Of a DNA stretch of 6,305 bases, positions 6,229-6,305 are shown piece after piece. Every line of letters begins with the position of its first letter. Position 1 is the first letter of the stretch. The notes beneath the pieces were generated by a model. The model ran no database searches, was not told where the DNA came from, and saw only the letters and a program-made list of their open reading frames with translations. Both the position numbers and the translations under genes were made by a program. This stretch comes from Desulfobacula sp. (GTDB lineage Bacteria; Desulfobacterota; Desulfobacteria; Desulfobacterales; Desulfobacteraceae): positions 1 to 6,305 of the forward strand of contig JAABTB010000143.1 in the NCBI GenBank assembly GCA_011390085.1, in the 5' to 3' direction.

Positions 6229-6305
6229 TCAGCGCCGGTTCACCAGGTAGATGCCGGCTCCCACAAGGACCAGGGCTCCTAAAAGAAAAAGGGTGATGGT
6301 CTCAT
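6229..6305 (-). CDS. C-terminal end of a membrane protein, probably a second EamA-type transporter (runs off right edge)
   Basis: On the minus strand a frame enters from the window edge and gives 24 residues before TGA (6231-6229). They form one hydrophobic helix closing with GALVLVGAGIYLVNRR. A GA-(L/V)-x-(L/V)-xG-x-Y-L-x-NR ending is very common as the last helix of EamA/DMT transporters. That fits a convergent relative of the gene at 5296-6210, but 24 residues cannot prove the family. Codon use is like the neighbouring genes. Only 18 nt (6211-6228) separate the two convergent stop codons, and no strong GC-rich terminator hairpin lies between them. Confidence 0.6.
   Translation of the reverse strand, partial: ETITLFLLGALVLVGAGIYLVNRR

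Overview
The window looks like part of a moderately GC-rich bacterial chromosome with tightly packed genes. GC-rich coding sequence contrasts with one AT-rich intergenic stretch (about 594-833). The combination of a molybdenum hydroxylase, a cobalamin-type radical SAM enzyme and this codon style would suit an anaerobe such as a Desulfobacterota sulfate reducer. That placement is an impression from gene content and has not been tested by any search.

Layout. Positions 1-593 (minus) hold the first 197 codons of a xanthine dehydrogenase/aldehyde oxidase-type molybdopterin-binding subunit that runs off the left edge. It has a near-consensus sigma70 promoter (682-710, minus), an 80-nt leader with a possible 8-codon coupled leader ORF, and a dyad-rich AT-rich block upstream. 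Positions 834-2165 (minus) encode a complete MFS transporter, best started at a TTG codon behind a GGAGG ribosome-binding site. A 200-bp divergent region (2166-2365) separates it from a rightward set of three genes: a B12-binding-domain radical SAM protein (2366-3931), a second MFS transporter (3951-5276) and an EamA/DMT-type transporter (5296-6210). The two gaps inside this set are both 19 nt and each carries a good ribosome-binding site, so it reads as one operon. At the right edge (6229-6305, minus) is the C-terminal tail of a membrane protein, possibly another EamA-type transporter, converging on the operon with an 18-nt gap.

How the genes may work together. The operon pairs one cobalamin/radical SAM enzyme with two secondary transporters from different superfamilies. 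A third transporter is divergent, and a probable fourth converges. A plausible but unproven reading is that the enzyme modifies a small molecule that these carriers import and/or export. The substrate cannot be read from the sequence. The molybdenum hydroxylase has its own promoter and need not be part of the same pathway. No RNA genes, CRISPR arrays, insertion sequences or integrases were seen.
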